From Niabella sp. (lineage in GTDB: Bacteria; Bacteroidota; Bacteroidia; Chitinophagales; Chitinophagaceae): a stretch of DNA of 36,642 bases. Below the pieces are notes generated by a model, which saw only the letters and a list, made by a program, of their open reading frames with translations, had not been told where the DNA came from and searched no databases. Shown one piece after another: positions 25,800-33,601 of this stretch. The position numbers were made by a program, and so were the translations under genes. Within the stretch, counting starts at the first letter, position 1. The number at the start of each line of letters is the position of its first letter. Location of the stretch: the NCBI GenBank assembly GCA_017744795.1, contig JAGIAQ010000007.1, positions 14,592 through 51,233 of the forward strand. Reading direction: 5' to 3'.

Positions 25800-27047
25800 T
25801 CATTGAAGGATTAAATGATGAAGCTGATTATTGAGATTATATAAAGCCGTTTCGTATTGCACCAAACCAGATTTAAGGCTGATATAATTACTGATCGATA
25901 AAATAAAATCGGCCACTCTTACATCGCCCGTGGGCAGCTGCTTCATATTGGCCTCAATAAGTGTTTGCGCATATTTCATTTGCTCCGTAGCCGTAAGCGT
26001 TAATTGCCGGTATTGCCGGATCTGGGCGGATAGTTGCTGCAATTGTTGCTCGTACTGTTTTTTTGCAAATTCATTGTAAGTGGTGCGGGTTTCCATGGAA
26101 AGCTGGTTTTGTCGTAAGGACATATTACGCTTATGCCCATCGTAAATGGGCAAAGTAACGGCAACACCGGCACTGGTTCCAAAGTTTTTATAAGGCGTGG
26201 CAGCAAATGTTGTTGAATAGCCCCCATCCGCAAAAGCGGAAATTTTAGGCCGGTAGTCATAATGAATGATCCGGGCCTCATTGTGCAGCTTGAGGCTATC
26301 CGTGCGATAGCTTTCGGCATAAACACTTTGCTCAAAAGGTTGCGGTACTGCATCCGGTATATCCGGGGGCGCCAGCTTTAAAAGAGAAGTATCTACCACG
26401 CCCGACAAATAATTTAATACGGCATAATTATTCAACCAGTCTGTTTTGTGCTGCTGCAGGGAGAGCAGGTTCTGTTGCAGCGTCACTTTAAAGCTTAAAT
26501 AGTCGGTTTGTTTAAATACCGCGTTTTGCGTGAGCTTTTTTAGAATGATATCTTCAGCGTTCAATAACTGCAGCACTTCTTCCACCACTTTATATTGCTG
26601 CTGGCTTCCATAGGTGATGATGTATTGCTCTGTAATGGCGCGTTCCAGGGTGAGCCGGGTGATGGCACTTTGGTTTTGCAGCTGATCAATACTGAGCGTA
26701 TAACCGGCCAACCGGGTATCCCTGTTTTTTTTGCTTAAAAAATCGCGACTGGCCCGGATCAGCAGGTCGACACTTTGTCCGTTGGAGATCGCGGCATCAT
26801 ATCCCCAGCCTCTGAATACTGGTGCATATAGCGCATCTCCCTGTCCATTTACTTTGATTCCGTAATCCGCACGAAACTTTAAACTGTCGATGCGCAGGGA
26901 ATCCCGCTGATTTTTGTAATCATGCAGTACCGGGCTGTTGGTCGTCGAAGTTTCCAGGTAATAAGCGAGTGTCTTCGCGTCCTGGGCACGCGAAGCGATC
27001 GGGATCAGCAGGACTATAAAAAGGACGGCTTTTATATAACCGTTCAT
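25800..27047 (-). CDS. TolC-like outer-membrane efflux protein
   Basis: The 415-residue protein has a signal peptide (about 1-21, ending IASRAQ) and long amphipathic helices rich in Gln, Leu and Ala, with the repeated layout of outer-membrane efflux proteins. The second half has FADGGYSTTFAA and AGVAVTLPIYDGHKRNMSLRQ, typical of the family. It forms the outer-membrane exit duct. It is the first gene of the efflux operon (outer-membrane factor, adaptor, pump). A 200-bp divergent region separates it from the GH32 gene, but no firm promoter box was found there. Confidence 0.92.
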   Translation of the reverse strand: MNGYIKAVLFIVLLIPIASRAQDAKTLAYYLETSTTNSPVLHDYKNQRDSLRIDSLKFRADYGIKVNGQGDALYAPVFRGWGYDAAISNGQSVDLLIRASRDFLSKKNRDTRLAGYTLSIDQLQNQSAITRLTLERAITEQYIITYGSQQQYKVVEEVLQLLNAEDIILKKLTQNAVFKQTDYLSFKVTLQQNLLSLQQHKTDWLNNYAVLNYLSGVVDTSLLKLAPPDIPDAVPQPFEQSVYAESYRTDSLKLHNEARIIHYDYRPKISAFADGGYSTTFAATPYKNFGTSAGVAVTLPIYDGHKRNMSLRQNQLSMETRTTYNEFAKKQYEQQLQQLSAQIRQYRQLTLTATEQMKYAQTLIEANMKQLPTGDVRVADFILSISNYISLKSGLVQYETALYNLNNQLHHLILQ

Positions 27048-27247
27048 AATGTATTTTTTTTACTGCAATTTATCCGCAAAGTAAAAAGAACTTTTGTAGA
27101 AAAACTGAATTTTACGCAACTACCGGATAAAAAGCTTCAGCTATTTCCGTGCATTCGGGTAATGAGCGCAGCCTTGTTTGCGATCCCTTTGTAAATTTTA
27201 TTTTTTATCTTAGTTCTTGTAAAATAATTGCTCAATTCCTTAGTGCC

Positions 27248-28762
27248 ATGAACCCATCCAGCTTCCTGACAAGCCCGAAAAATATTATTGCAGTATTGCT
27301 GTTGCTGCCCCTGTTTTCGCTGACACAGGAAACGCCTGCAAGCACTGAATTATATCGCCCGCAATTTCATTTTACCCCTCATAAAGGATGGATGAACGAT
27401 CCTAACGGAATGGTTTATTTTAATGGAAAGTATCACCTGTTTTTCCAGCACAACCCGGACAGTACCGTATGGGGGCCTATGCATTGGGGGCATGCCGTAA
27501 GCAGAGACCTGGTGCACTGGGAAGAACTTCCCATCGCCTTGTATCCCGATTCACTAGGCACTATTTTTTCCGGCAGCGCCGTAATCGACAGCGCCAACAC
27601 GGCAGGATTTGGAAAAAATGCAATGGTCGCTATCTATACCAATCACAATGCGACGCTTGAAAAAACTGGCTCCGATAAATTCCAGAATCAAAGCATTGCC
27701 TATAGTCCGGACGAAGGAAGCTCCTGGATCAAATACAAAAAGAACCCGGTATTATTAAATCCCGGCATCCGCGATTTCCGTGACCCGAAGGTATTTTGGT
27801 ACCGGCCCGGCAAAAAATGGATACTTACGCTTGCAACACTGGATCACATTACCTTTTATTCTTCGCCCGATCTGAAACATTGGACCGAAGAAAGCCGGTT
27901 CGGCAAGAACCTGGGCGCCCACGGTGGCGTTTGGGAATGCCCGGATCTTTTTGCACTGGATGATCACGGGCATCCGGTGTGGGTGTTGATCGTAAACCTC
28001 AATCCTGGCGGACCAAACGGAGGATCAGCCACCCAATATTTTACCGGTAGTTTTGATGGGCATTCATTTACTCCTGACGACGCCCGCATCAAGTGGCTGG
28101 ATTATGGCCCCGATGAATATGCCGGCATCACCTGGTCCGGCACAGGCGATCGGAAAATATTTTTAGGCTGGATGAGCAACTGGCAATATGCCAACAGGGT
28201 TCCTACTCAAAACTGGCGCAGCGCCATGACCCTGCCGCGGGATCTTTCCATTAAAAAGATCAACGATCAATACCGGATTGCTTCCTTGCCGGTAAAAGAA
28301 TTCAGCAAAACATTGCACCCGGTTCAGCAACTTTCGAATCGGATAGTAAAAAACGATCTTGACCTGAAATCTGTTACAGAAGGCACTTTTCAACTCGACC
28401 TGGAAGGATTGTCCCGGACGGATTTCACCATCGAATTATCCAACACCGAAGGCAACAAACTGGCAATAGGATTTGATAAAAAAGCCAACCGGTATTTCAT
28501 CGACCGTACCCATTCGGGCAGCACGGATTTTAGTGAAGTATTCGCAGGAAAGCATGTGGCGCCGCGGCTTTCCTCCAGCCAATTTATCAATTTAAAAATG
28601 ATCGTTGATGTGGCTTCAGTGGAACTTTTTGCAGACAATGGCTTGACGGTAATGACCAGCATTTTCTTTCCGAAACAACCTTTTACCAATATCCGCGTCA
28701 AACCAGCCAATCCGTTACGAATCAAAGAACTGAAGCTCAGCAAGATTCATTTACCAAAATAG
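27248..28762 (+). CDS. Secreted GH32 fructan hydrolase (levanase/inulinase/invertase type)
   Basis: An earlier GTG frame start at 27149 exists, but ATG 27248 is preferred because it directly precedes a signal peptide (about 1-27); this gives 504 residues. The three GH32 signatures are intact: WMNDPNG (nucleophile Asp51), FRDP (Asp179) and ECPD (acid/base Glu230). A five-bladed propeller is followed by a C-terminal beta-sandwich (about 370-500). It hydrolyses beta-fructosides such as levan, inulin or sucrose, probably in the periplasm. No SusC/D, fructokinase or fructose transporter gene is adjacent, so it is a stand-alone enzyme here. A weak -7-like TATCTTAG lies at 27206-27213. Confidence 0.95.
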   Translation: MNPSSFLTSPKNIIAVLLLLPLFSLTQETPASTELYRPQFHFTPHKGWMNDPNGMVYFNGKYHLFFQHNPDSTVWGPMHWGHAVSRDLVHWEELPIALYPDSLGTIFSGSAVIDSANTAGFGKNAMVAIYTNHNATLEKTGSDKFQNQSIAYSPDEGSSWIKYKKNPVLLNPGIRDFRDPKVFWYRPGKKWILTLATLDHITFYSSPDLKHWTEESRFGKNLGAHGGVWECPDLFALDDHGHPVWVLIVNLNPGGPNGGSATQYFTGSFDGHSFTPDDARIKWLDYGPDEYAGITWSGTGDRKIFLGWMSNWQYANRVPTQNWRSAMTLPRDLSIKKINDQYRIASLPVKEFSKTLHPVQQLSNRIVKNDLDLKSVTEGTFQLDLEGLSRTDFTIELSNTEGNKLAIGFDKKANRYFIDRTHSGSTDFSEVFAGKHVAPRLSSSQFINLKMIVDVASVELFADNGLTVMTSIFFPKQPFTNIRVKPANPLRIKELKLSKIHLPK

Positions 28763-28784
28763 ATCCGGCACTCCCATCAATTAA

Positions 28785-28829
28785 AATAAAAGATATTTTT
28801 GTCTTTTATTAAAATCCGGTTTATCTTTG
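28785..28829 (+). promoter_or_regulatory. Promoter and probable operator of the Rrf2 regulator gene
   Basis: TTTG (28798-28801) and TATCTTTG (28822-28829) match the Bacteroidota -33 and TAnnTTTG boxes with a 20-bp spacer, and the start codon follows 17 bp later. A perfect 9-bp inverted repeat, AATAAAAGA (28785-28793) and TCTTTTATT (28802-28810), flanks and covers the -33 element. A repressor bound there would block the promoter. The half-site recurs before the oxidase gene at 29295. Confidence 0.65.
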
Positions 28830-28846
28830 TGCTGTAAAAGCGAAAG

Positions 28847-29281
28847 ATGTTTTCAAAGACTTGTGAATACGCGATACGCGCTATATTGTTCATTGCACAT
28901 AAATCGGAGAACGGTGATAAGATCGGCATTAAGGACATTGCCAAAGGAATTGACTCTCCCGAATATTTTGTGGCCAAGATCCTGCAAAACCTGGGCAAAC
29001 AGGGTTTAGTGCAATCCCAAAAAGGACCTTCCGGCGGGTTTTACCTGGACGACTCCTGCAGAAAGCATTCTTTAGCAGATATCGTAAAAGCGGTGGATGG
29101 GCAAAAGATCTTTTCCGGTTGCGGGCTGGGGCTTAAACAATGTTCAGAAACGCGGCCCTGCCCCATACATCACGAATACAAAGAGATTAAAAAAAGACTG
29201 ATTGCCATGCTGGAGAACGCCAAAGTAGGCACATTTAGCGAAGAACTGGAAAAAAACTTAATCTTCCTGAAACGAAAATAG
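28847..29281 (+). CDS. Rrf2-family transcriptional regulator, probably Fe-S cluster-binding
   Basis: The 144-residue protein has the Rrf2 winged helix (about 1-80; CEYAIRAILFIAH, GIKDIAKGIDSPEYFVAKIL, KGPSGGFYL). Its later part carries three cysteines, Cys92, Cys99 and Cys105, in the spacing used by cluster-binding members such as IscR and NsrR. Those proteins sense Fe-S status, NO or redox and lose DNA binding when the cluster is damaged. It starts the plus-strand cluster with an oxidase, haemoglobin and RIC protein, which favours NO or oxygen sensing. An inverted repeat over its own promoter suggests autoregulation. Which signal it senses cannot be read directly. Confidence 0.93.
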   Translation: MFSKTCEYAIRAILFIAHKSENGDKIGIKDIAKGIDSPEYFVAKILQNLGKQGLVQSQKGPSGGFYLDDSCRKHSLADIVKAVDGQKIFSGCGLGLKQCSETRPCPIHHEYKEIKKRLIAMLENAKVGTFSEELEKNLIFLKRK

Positions 29282-29294
29282 TTTTTTTTACAAT

Positions 29295-29322
29295 AATAAA
29301 AGATAAAAAGGTATTAATATCT
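29295..29322 (+). promoter_or_regulatory. Second copy of the Rrf2-site-like sequence, before the oxidase gene
   Basis: AATAAAAGATA (29295-29305) is identical over 11 bp to the start of the inverted repeat upstream of the Rrf2 gene (28785-28795). AGATA (29301-29305) and TATCT (29318-29322) form a spaced inverted pair. It lies in the 46-bp gap between the regulator stop and the oxidase start, where it could control the operon separately. Function is inferred. Confidence 0.5.
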
Positions 29323-29327
29323 CATAT

Positions 29328-31463
29328 ATGTATATATCAGGCATTTTAAAAAAAACAATCACTGTTACCAGTCTCTTTCTCGCAGGCATTACAGTATCGC
29401 AGGCACAAACAATGACGCCTTATTCCTTTTCTTTTGACTCGGGGAATGGCCCGTTATACTTTTTATTTATTCTTGCATTCCTCCTGCTGCTTGTTGCCCT
29501 GCTCCTGTTGTCGAAGGCACGCAGGATCCGGAACAATTTCCGGGAAACAAAAAAAACGGGCCCTTCTTTTTTAAAAGAACATGCCAACAGCTTAAGCAGT
29601 CCGCAACTAAAAAAAGTACTGCGGGGCCGGCGCACAAAAAAAGCAGCGTTAAGCCTGTTGATAGCAGGAATGCTTTTGCCTGCGTCGAAACTATTGGCAC
29701 AGGAACAGGGAGGCGCGCCCGGACCTTTATTAAGTCAGGCGGGTGTTATCATCACCATTGTACTGCTGCTGGTTCCTATCCTGCTGGCCGTACTGTTGCT
29801 GATCATAAAGTTAAAGAAGGTGTTCACCCAGCTTCAAAACAAACTAAACACAGAGAAGGCGAATCAACTGGCCGATTACCTCAGCAATTTGCCGGAGGAG
29901 GACGCAGCAGCGCTCACCAAAAGACAAGAGGCACTGGATTACCAGCTGTCGCACCAGGAGCTTTCCGGCAACCAATTGCCGGAGGATAAAAAAGGTTTGC
30001 TGCAGATAAACGGTGCGCCCGGTCTGCCCATTGTTGCCGTTAAGAAGAAAGCGCAGCAACGACCTAATATAGATCCTGAGTTATCAAAGCTGGTACTTTG
30101 GTACCTAGGCTGTGCCACGTTCTGGCTACTCTTTGGGACTACGGTGGGCGAATATATCGGCATCAAATTCGTGGCCCCGGACGCAGATCATATCAGCTGG
30201 CTCAGCTTCGGCAGATTACGGCCCGTGCACACCAATTCGGTTTTCTGGGGCTGGGCCTCGCTGGGCATGATCGGATTGGCCTACTATATTGTGCCACGGG
30301 TATGCAACACAAAATTAGCCAGTATGAAATGGGGCTGGTACACGCTGTACCTTATCAATGCTTCCGTAATACTGGGCACACTCTGCCTGATGGCGGGCAT
30401 TAATAACGGTGGCGGGGAATACCGCGAATATATCTGGCCGGTGATGCTGCTGTTCGCGATCGGCCTGGTAGCAACATTGATCAATTTCCTGAACACCATC
30501 GCCCGGCGCACCACCAAAGAGATCTATATTTCAAACTGGTACATTGTTTCTTCTATTATTTTTACCATTGTCATTGCATTGGTTGCCTACATCCCTTACT
30601 GGCAAAATGGTTTGGGCGAAACGATAGCCCAGGGTTATTATATGCACCAGGGAGTTGGCATGTGGTTTATGCTGTTCACATTGGGCATAGTATACTACTT
30701 CCTGCCGCAACAACTGAACAAGCCCATTTACTCTTATAGCCTGGGGATCCTTGCCTTCTGGACGCAGATCTTATTTTATACATTGATCGGCACACACCAC
30801 TTCGTATTCAGTGCCATTCCCTGGTGGCTGCAAACGATTGCCATTGTGGGCAGTGCGGGCATGGCCATACCGGTTATTGCGGGTACCACCAATTTCCTGA
30901 TGACATTTAAAGGCTCCATTTATAAGATTAAGGACAGTTATACGCTACCCTTCTTCCTCGTAGGCATTATCTTTTATTTCACCGGTTCCATGCAGGGAAC
31001 AGCGGAAGCCTTTCGCGAAACCAACCTGATCTGGCACTTTACCGATTTTACGGTAGCGCACTCCCATCTTACCATGTACGGCATCATCTGCTTTTTCTTA
31101 TGGGCAGCGATCTATGCCGTTATACCCCGGCTTACCGGCCGGGAAGCGCCACAGATAACCATCGGGGCGCATTTCTGGATGGCACTGATCGGGATGCTGT
31201 TCTATACGATCCCATTAATGTACGGCAGCACGCTGAAAGGATTATTGTGGAAAGAAGGAAAGCCCTTTATTGATGGCGTTGTGTTAATGGCCCCTTATTG
31301 GTTGTGGCGGGCCATCGGCGGCAGCCTGATGTGGTTATCACACCTGTTCTTCGCTTACAACATGTATAAGATGCTCTCACCGAATTATGTCGTGGATATT
31401 AATGAAACGGCCGTTGAAAAGCTGAACAAAGACAATCCCAATCTTCTGAAACCAATTGCATAA
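29328..31463 (+). CDS. cbb3-like haem-copper oxidase catalytic subunit with N-terminal extension
   Basis: The 711-residue protein has two parts. Residues 1-245 are an extension with a signal-like start, helices at about 43-62, 104-122 and 137-160, and a charged linker. Residues 250-685 form the CcoN-like 12-helix core. The metal ligands are present: His301 and His580 (low-spin haem), His440, His490 and His491 (CuB), and His578 (high-spin haem). Tyr484 stands six residues before His490, as does the cross-linked tyrosine of cbb3 oxidases, and the NorB-type FeB glutamate is absent from the HQGVG motif. That favours oxygen reduction. The helix that carries the conserved cbb3 glutamate instead reads SMQGTAEAF (Gln556, Glu560). 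The neighbours suggest NO or low-oxygen physiology. The length is well above a typical CcoN. Confidence 0.88.
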   Translation: MYISGILKKTITVTSLFLAGITVSQAQTMTPYSFSFDSGNGPLYFLFILAFLLLLVALLLLSKARRIRNNFRETKKTGPSFLKEHANSLSSPQLKKVLRGRRTKKAALSLLIAGMLLPASKLLAQEQGGAPGPLLSQAGVIITIVLLLVPILLAVLLLIIKLKKVFTQLQNKLNTEKANQLADYLSNLPEEDAAALTKRQEALDYQLSHQELSGNQLPEDKKGLLQINGAPGLPIVAVKKKAQQRPNIDPELSKLVLWYLGCATFWLLFGTTVGEYIGIKFVAPDADHISWLSFGRLRPVHTNSVFWGWASLGMIGLAYYIVPRVCNTKLASMKWGWYTLYLINASVILGTLCLMAGINNGGGEYREYIWPVMLLFAIGLVATLINFLNTIARRTTKEIYISNWYIVSSIIFTIVIALVAYIPYWQNGLGETIAQGYYMHQGVGMWFMLFTLGIVYYFLPQQLNKPIYSYSLGILAFWTQILFYTLIGTHHFVFSAIPWWLQTIAIVGSAGMAIPVIAGTTNFLMTFKGSIYKIKDSYTLPFFLVGIIFYFTGSMQGTAEAFRETNLIWHFTDFTVAHSHLTMYGIICFFLWAAIYAVIPRLTGREAPQITIGAHFWMALIGMLFYTIPLMYGSTLKGLLWKEGKPFIDGVVLMAPYWLWRAIGGSLMWLSHLFFAYNMYKMLSPNYVVDINETAVEKLNKDNPNLLKPIA

Positions 31464-31481
31464 TCTTTATCAATCGTTACA

Positions 31482-32492
31482 ATGGATTTCTTTAATAATC
31501 ATAAAAAACTTTTTGGAACGGCCGCTGTGTTCTTTATTGGTCTGACTATTTTAGTAGCCATAATACCGGCCCTCAACAACCAGCAAAACAATGCACCGTT
31601 GCCCAATGCGCCGGCCTTAAGTGCAGACGCCAAAAAGGGAAAAGCGATATTCATCTCCAATGGATGCGTTGCCTGTCATACCCAACAGGTACGTAACGTA
31701 GATATGGATAAGGTTTGGGGCAAACGGCCCAGCATTGCGGCCGACTATGCCGCTATTCATCGTACGGATTTCTGGCGCAACACTGCAACACTGATGGGCA
31801 CCGAACGTACCGGGCCCGACCTTACGGACGTAGGCAACCGCCAGCCCAGTCGGGACTGGAATTTAGTGCATCTCTACAATCCCCGGGCCGTCGTAAAAGA
31901 ATCGGTAATGCCGGCCTACCCCTGGCTGTTCGCCATCAAAAAAGAGCCGGCAAAAAATGATATAGTCGTAAACGTGCCTGCAGCTTTTACCAGGGGAGTT
32001 GAGGGAAAGATTGTCGCAACCAGAGACGCGCTCTTCCTCATCGCCTACCTGCAGTCTTTAAAACAAACCCCGCTTCCGGATGGCAGCACAGCCCCCGCAT
32101 TTTTATATAAATCCACCAAACAACCAGCCTCAGGCGGCGCTGCCGCCGCTGTCGAACTCGATGGAAAGGTCTTATTCGCCGCTAACTGCCAGGCCTGTCA
32201 CCAGGAAAACGGAGAAGGGCTCCCCGGCGCCTTTCCTCCGCTGAAAGGTAGCCAGACCGTACTGGGCGACGACCTGGAAAAATATGTAGGTATCATAATG
32301 AATGGTTATGACGGGCTTCCGGGCTTTGGTGTTATGCCCTCGGTAGGAAAGAATATGAATTTTACAGAGAACGAAGTAGCGGCTATCATGAACCACGAAC
32401 GTACCAGTTGGGGCAACAACGCCCGGAAAGTAACACCGGAAGAAATAAAGAAAATTATAGAACAGGTAAAATCCAATACACAAAAACAATGA
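31482..32492 (+). CDS. CcoO-like cytochrome c fused to a second c-haem domain
   Basis: The 336-residue protein has one membrane anchor (about 9-30) and two CxxCH haem sites. The first, CVACH (Cys62-His66), is followed by TQQVR, RTGPDL and MPAYPWLF (Met143 as likely axial ligand), which is a CcoO signature. The second, CQACH (Cys236-His240), with Met285, resembles a CcoP-type haem domain. It should carry electrons to the catalytic subunit encoded 18 bp upstream. It therefore seems to combine the CcoO role with part of CcoP in one chain. It ends in a 4-bp overlap (ATGA) with the next gene. Confidence 0.93.
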   Translation: MDFFNNHKKLFGTAAVFFIGLTILVAIIPALNNQQNNAPLPNAPALSADAKKGKAIFISNGCVACHTQQVRNVDMDKVWGKRPSIAADYAAIHRTDFWRNTATLMGTERTGPDLTDVGNRQPSRDWNLVHLYNPRAVVKESVMPAYPWLFAIKKEPAKNDIVVNVPAAFTRGVEGKIVATRDALFLIAYLQSLKQTPLPDGSTAPAFLYKSTKQPASGGAAAAVELDGKVLFAANCQACHQENGEGLPGAFPPLKGSQTVLGDDLEKYVGIIMNGYDGLPGFGVMPSVGKNMNFTENEVAAIMNHERTSWGNNARKVTPEEIKKIIEQVKSNTQKQ

Positions 32493-32752
32493 AAAGAAAA
32501 ATAATTTTTTCTCTCTCTTGTCTTCTGCTGCACCTGGCTGCTGTAGCCTGTGCAGTATGCGAGCGCAGTCAGCCGCGGGTTTTAAGAGGGATCACGCATG
32601 GCGGCGGCCCCAATAGCAAATGGGACTACCTGATTGTATGGACCGCCGTAATCATTGTACTGGCTACGCTGTTTTGCTCCATAAAATGGCTGATCCGTCC
32701 CGGTGAGCAGTCCGGTAATCATATTAAAAGATCCATTTTAAATAATCCATAA
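32489..32752 (+). CDS. Small CxxC membrane protein of the oxidase cluster
   Basis: The ATG at 32489 overlaps the preceding stop in an ATGA arrangement, so this start is preferred over the upstream in-frame one at 32408. The 87-residue protein has an N-terminal hydrophobic segment ending in AVACAVCERSQP (Cys21, Cys24; possible lipobox or a CxxC pair), a short loop with GITHGGGPNSKWDY, one membrane helix (about 47-66) and a basic tail. I do not recognise a named family. Translational coupling and size suggest a small accessory subunit or a metal- or haem-handling factor of the oxidase, comparable in position to CcoQ or CcoS. Confidence 0.75.
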   Translation: MKRKIIFSLSCLLLHLAAVACAVCERSQPRVLRGITHGGGPNSKWDYLIVWTAVIIVLATLFCSIKWLIRPGEQSGNHIKRSILNNP

Positions 32753-32753
32753 G

Positions 32754-33158
32754 ATGCAGGAAAAAAGTACGGTTTACATTTTTATTGATGAGGACCCGCA
32801 GCCGGTAGCAACGGTGGCTGCGCCCGTAAGCTTTGAGCTGGACACACGCAAACTTGCTGATGGTGAGCATATGTTAAAAATAGTAAGTAAGGACCCTACC
32901 GGAAAAGAAGGCATCCGGAAGATCCCCTTTATTGTGCGCAATGGTCCCGCTATCGCTGTCGAAGGCATTAAAGAAAATGCGATTGTGGATGGGATCATTC
33001 CTTTAATGGTGAACGCTTACGGCAAGGGCGATCAGAAATCTTTTTTAATAGAGGGCAGCGAAACCCCGCAAAGCATTCCCGCCTGGGTATGGATCCTTAT
33101 TATCAGCTTTGCAGGCTGGGCGCTGTTTTACCTGGCACGGTATTTTTCAATGACCTGA
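32754..33158 (+). CDS. Ig-like domain protein with C-terminal membrane anchor
   Basis: The 134-residue protein starts 1 bp after the previous stop. It has no signal peptide. Residues about 5-65 look like an immunoglobulin-type beta domain (FELDTRKLADGEHMLKIVSK, EGIRKIPFIV), followed by a second short beta region and a tail-anchor helix at about 109-128 (PAWVWILIISFAGWALFYLA). No cysteine or histidine cluster suggests a cofactor. I do not recognise a named family. The tight spacing places it in the oxidase operon, and a structural or assembly role is the simplest guess. Confidence 0.72.
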   Translation: MQEKSTVYIFIDEDPQPVATVAAPVSFELDTRKLADGEHMLKIVSKDPTGKEGIRKIPFIVRNGPAIAVEGIKENAIVDGIIPLMVNAYGKGDQKSFLIEGSETPQSIPAWVWILIISFAGWALFYLARYFSMT

Positions 33159-33169
33159 GCTATTTCATT

Positions 33170-33565
33170 ATGAAAGAAAAAAAAGACATTACCACAATAG
33201 AAGACATCCGCCTGCTGGTAAACGCTTTTTACGGAAGCGTGCGGGCTCATGAATTGCTGGGGCCCATCTTCGACGGAGTCATCCGGGACCGGTGGCCGGA
33301 GCATCTGGAAAAAATGTACCGCTTCTGGCAAACGGTATTACTGGAAACGCACACGTATTTTGGAAGCCCTTTTCCGCCGCATGCGCAATTGCCGGTGGCT
33401 CAGGAACATTTTGACGTCTGGTTACGGCTATGGCATCAGACTATTGATGAATTCTTTAGCGGCGGGATAGCGGACGAAGCCAAATGGCGCAGCAATAAAA
33501 TGGCGGTTATGTTCTTATCGAAAATAACATACTACCGGGACAGCGGTGCAATACCGCTTGTATAG
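33170..33565 (+). CDS. Group III truncated haemoglobin
   Basis: ATG 33170 is preferred over the in-frame start at 33089, which lies within the previous gene. The 131-residue protein shows the group III pattern: Tyr21 (B10), His45 (E7), His71 (F8, proximal haem ligand, in PPHAQLPV) and Trp84 (G8) in EHFDVWLRLW. Group III haemoglobins such as that of Campylobacter bind O2 and NO tightly and are linked to nitrosative stress or low-oxygen oxygen handling. The gene starts 11 bp after the previous stop, in the same operon as the oxidase and upstream of the RIC gene. Confidence 0.92.
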   Translation: MKEKKDITTIEDIRLLVNAFYGSVRAHELLGPIFDGVIRDRWPEHLEKMYRFWQTVLLETHTYFGSPFPPHAQLPVAQEHFDVWLRLWHQTIDEFFSGGIADEAKWRSNKMAVMFLSKITYYRDSGAIPLV

Positions 33566-33601
33566 CCCCGCTATCATTCAAAAAAGCAATAGTAAATTAA
33601 A

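Noticed and set aside
27149..27247. 33-codon upstream extension of the GH32 gene from a GTG
   Set aside because: The extension precedes a good signal peptide that begins at ATG 27248, so it would bury the export signal.
29328..31463. Calling the haem-copper subunit a NorB nitric oxide reductase
   Set aside because: The FeB-ligand glutamate of NorB is not in the helix with His440, and the cbb3-type tyrosine before the His pair is present. NO chemistry remains possible from context only.
33089..33169. Upstream extension of the truncated haemoglobin
   Set aside because: It overlaps 70 bp of the preceding gene and adds sequence outside the haemoglobin fold; ATG 33170 gives the normal length.
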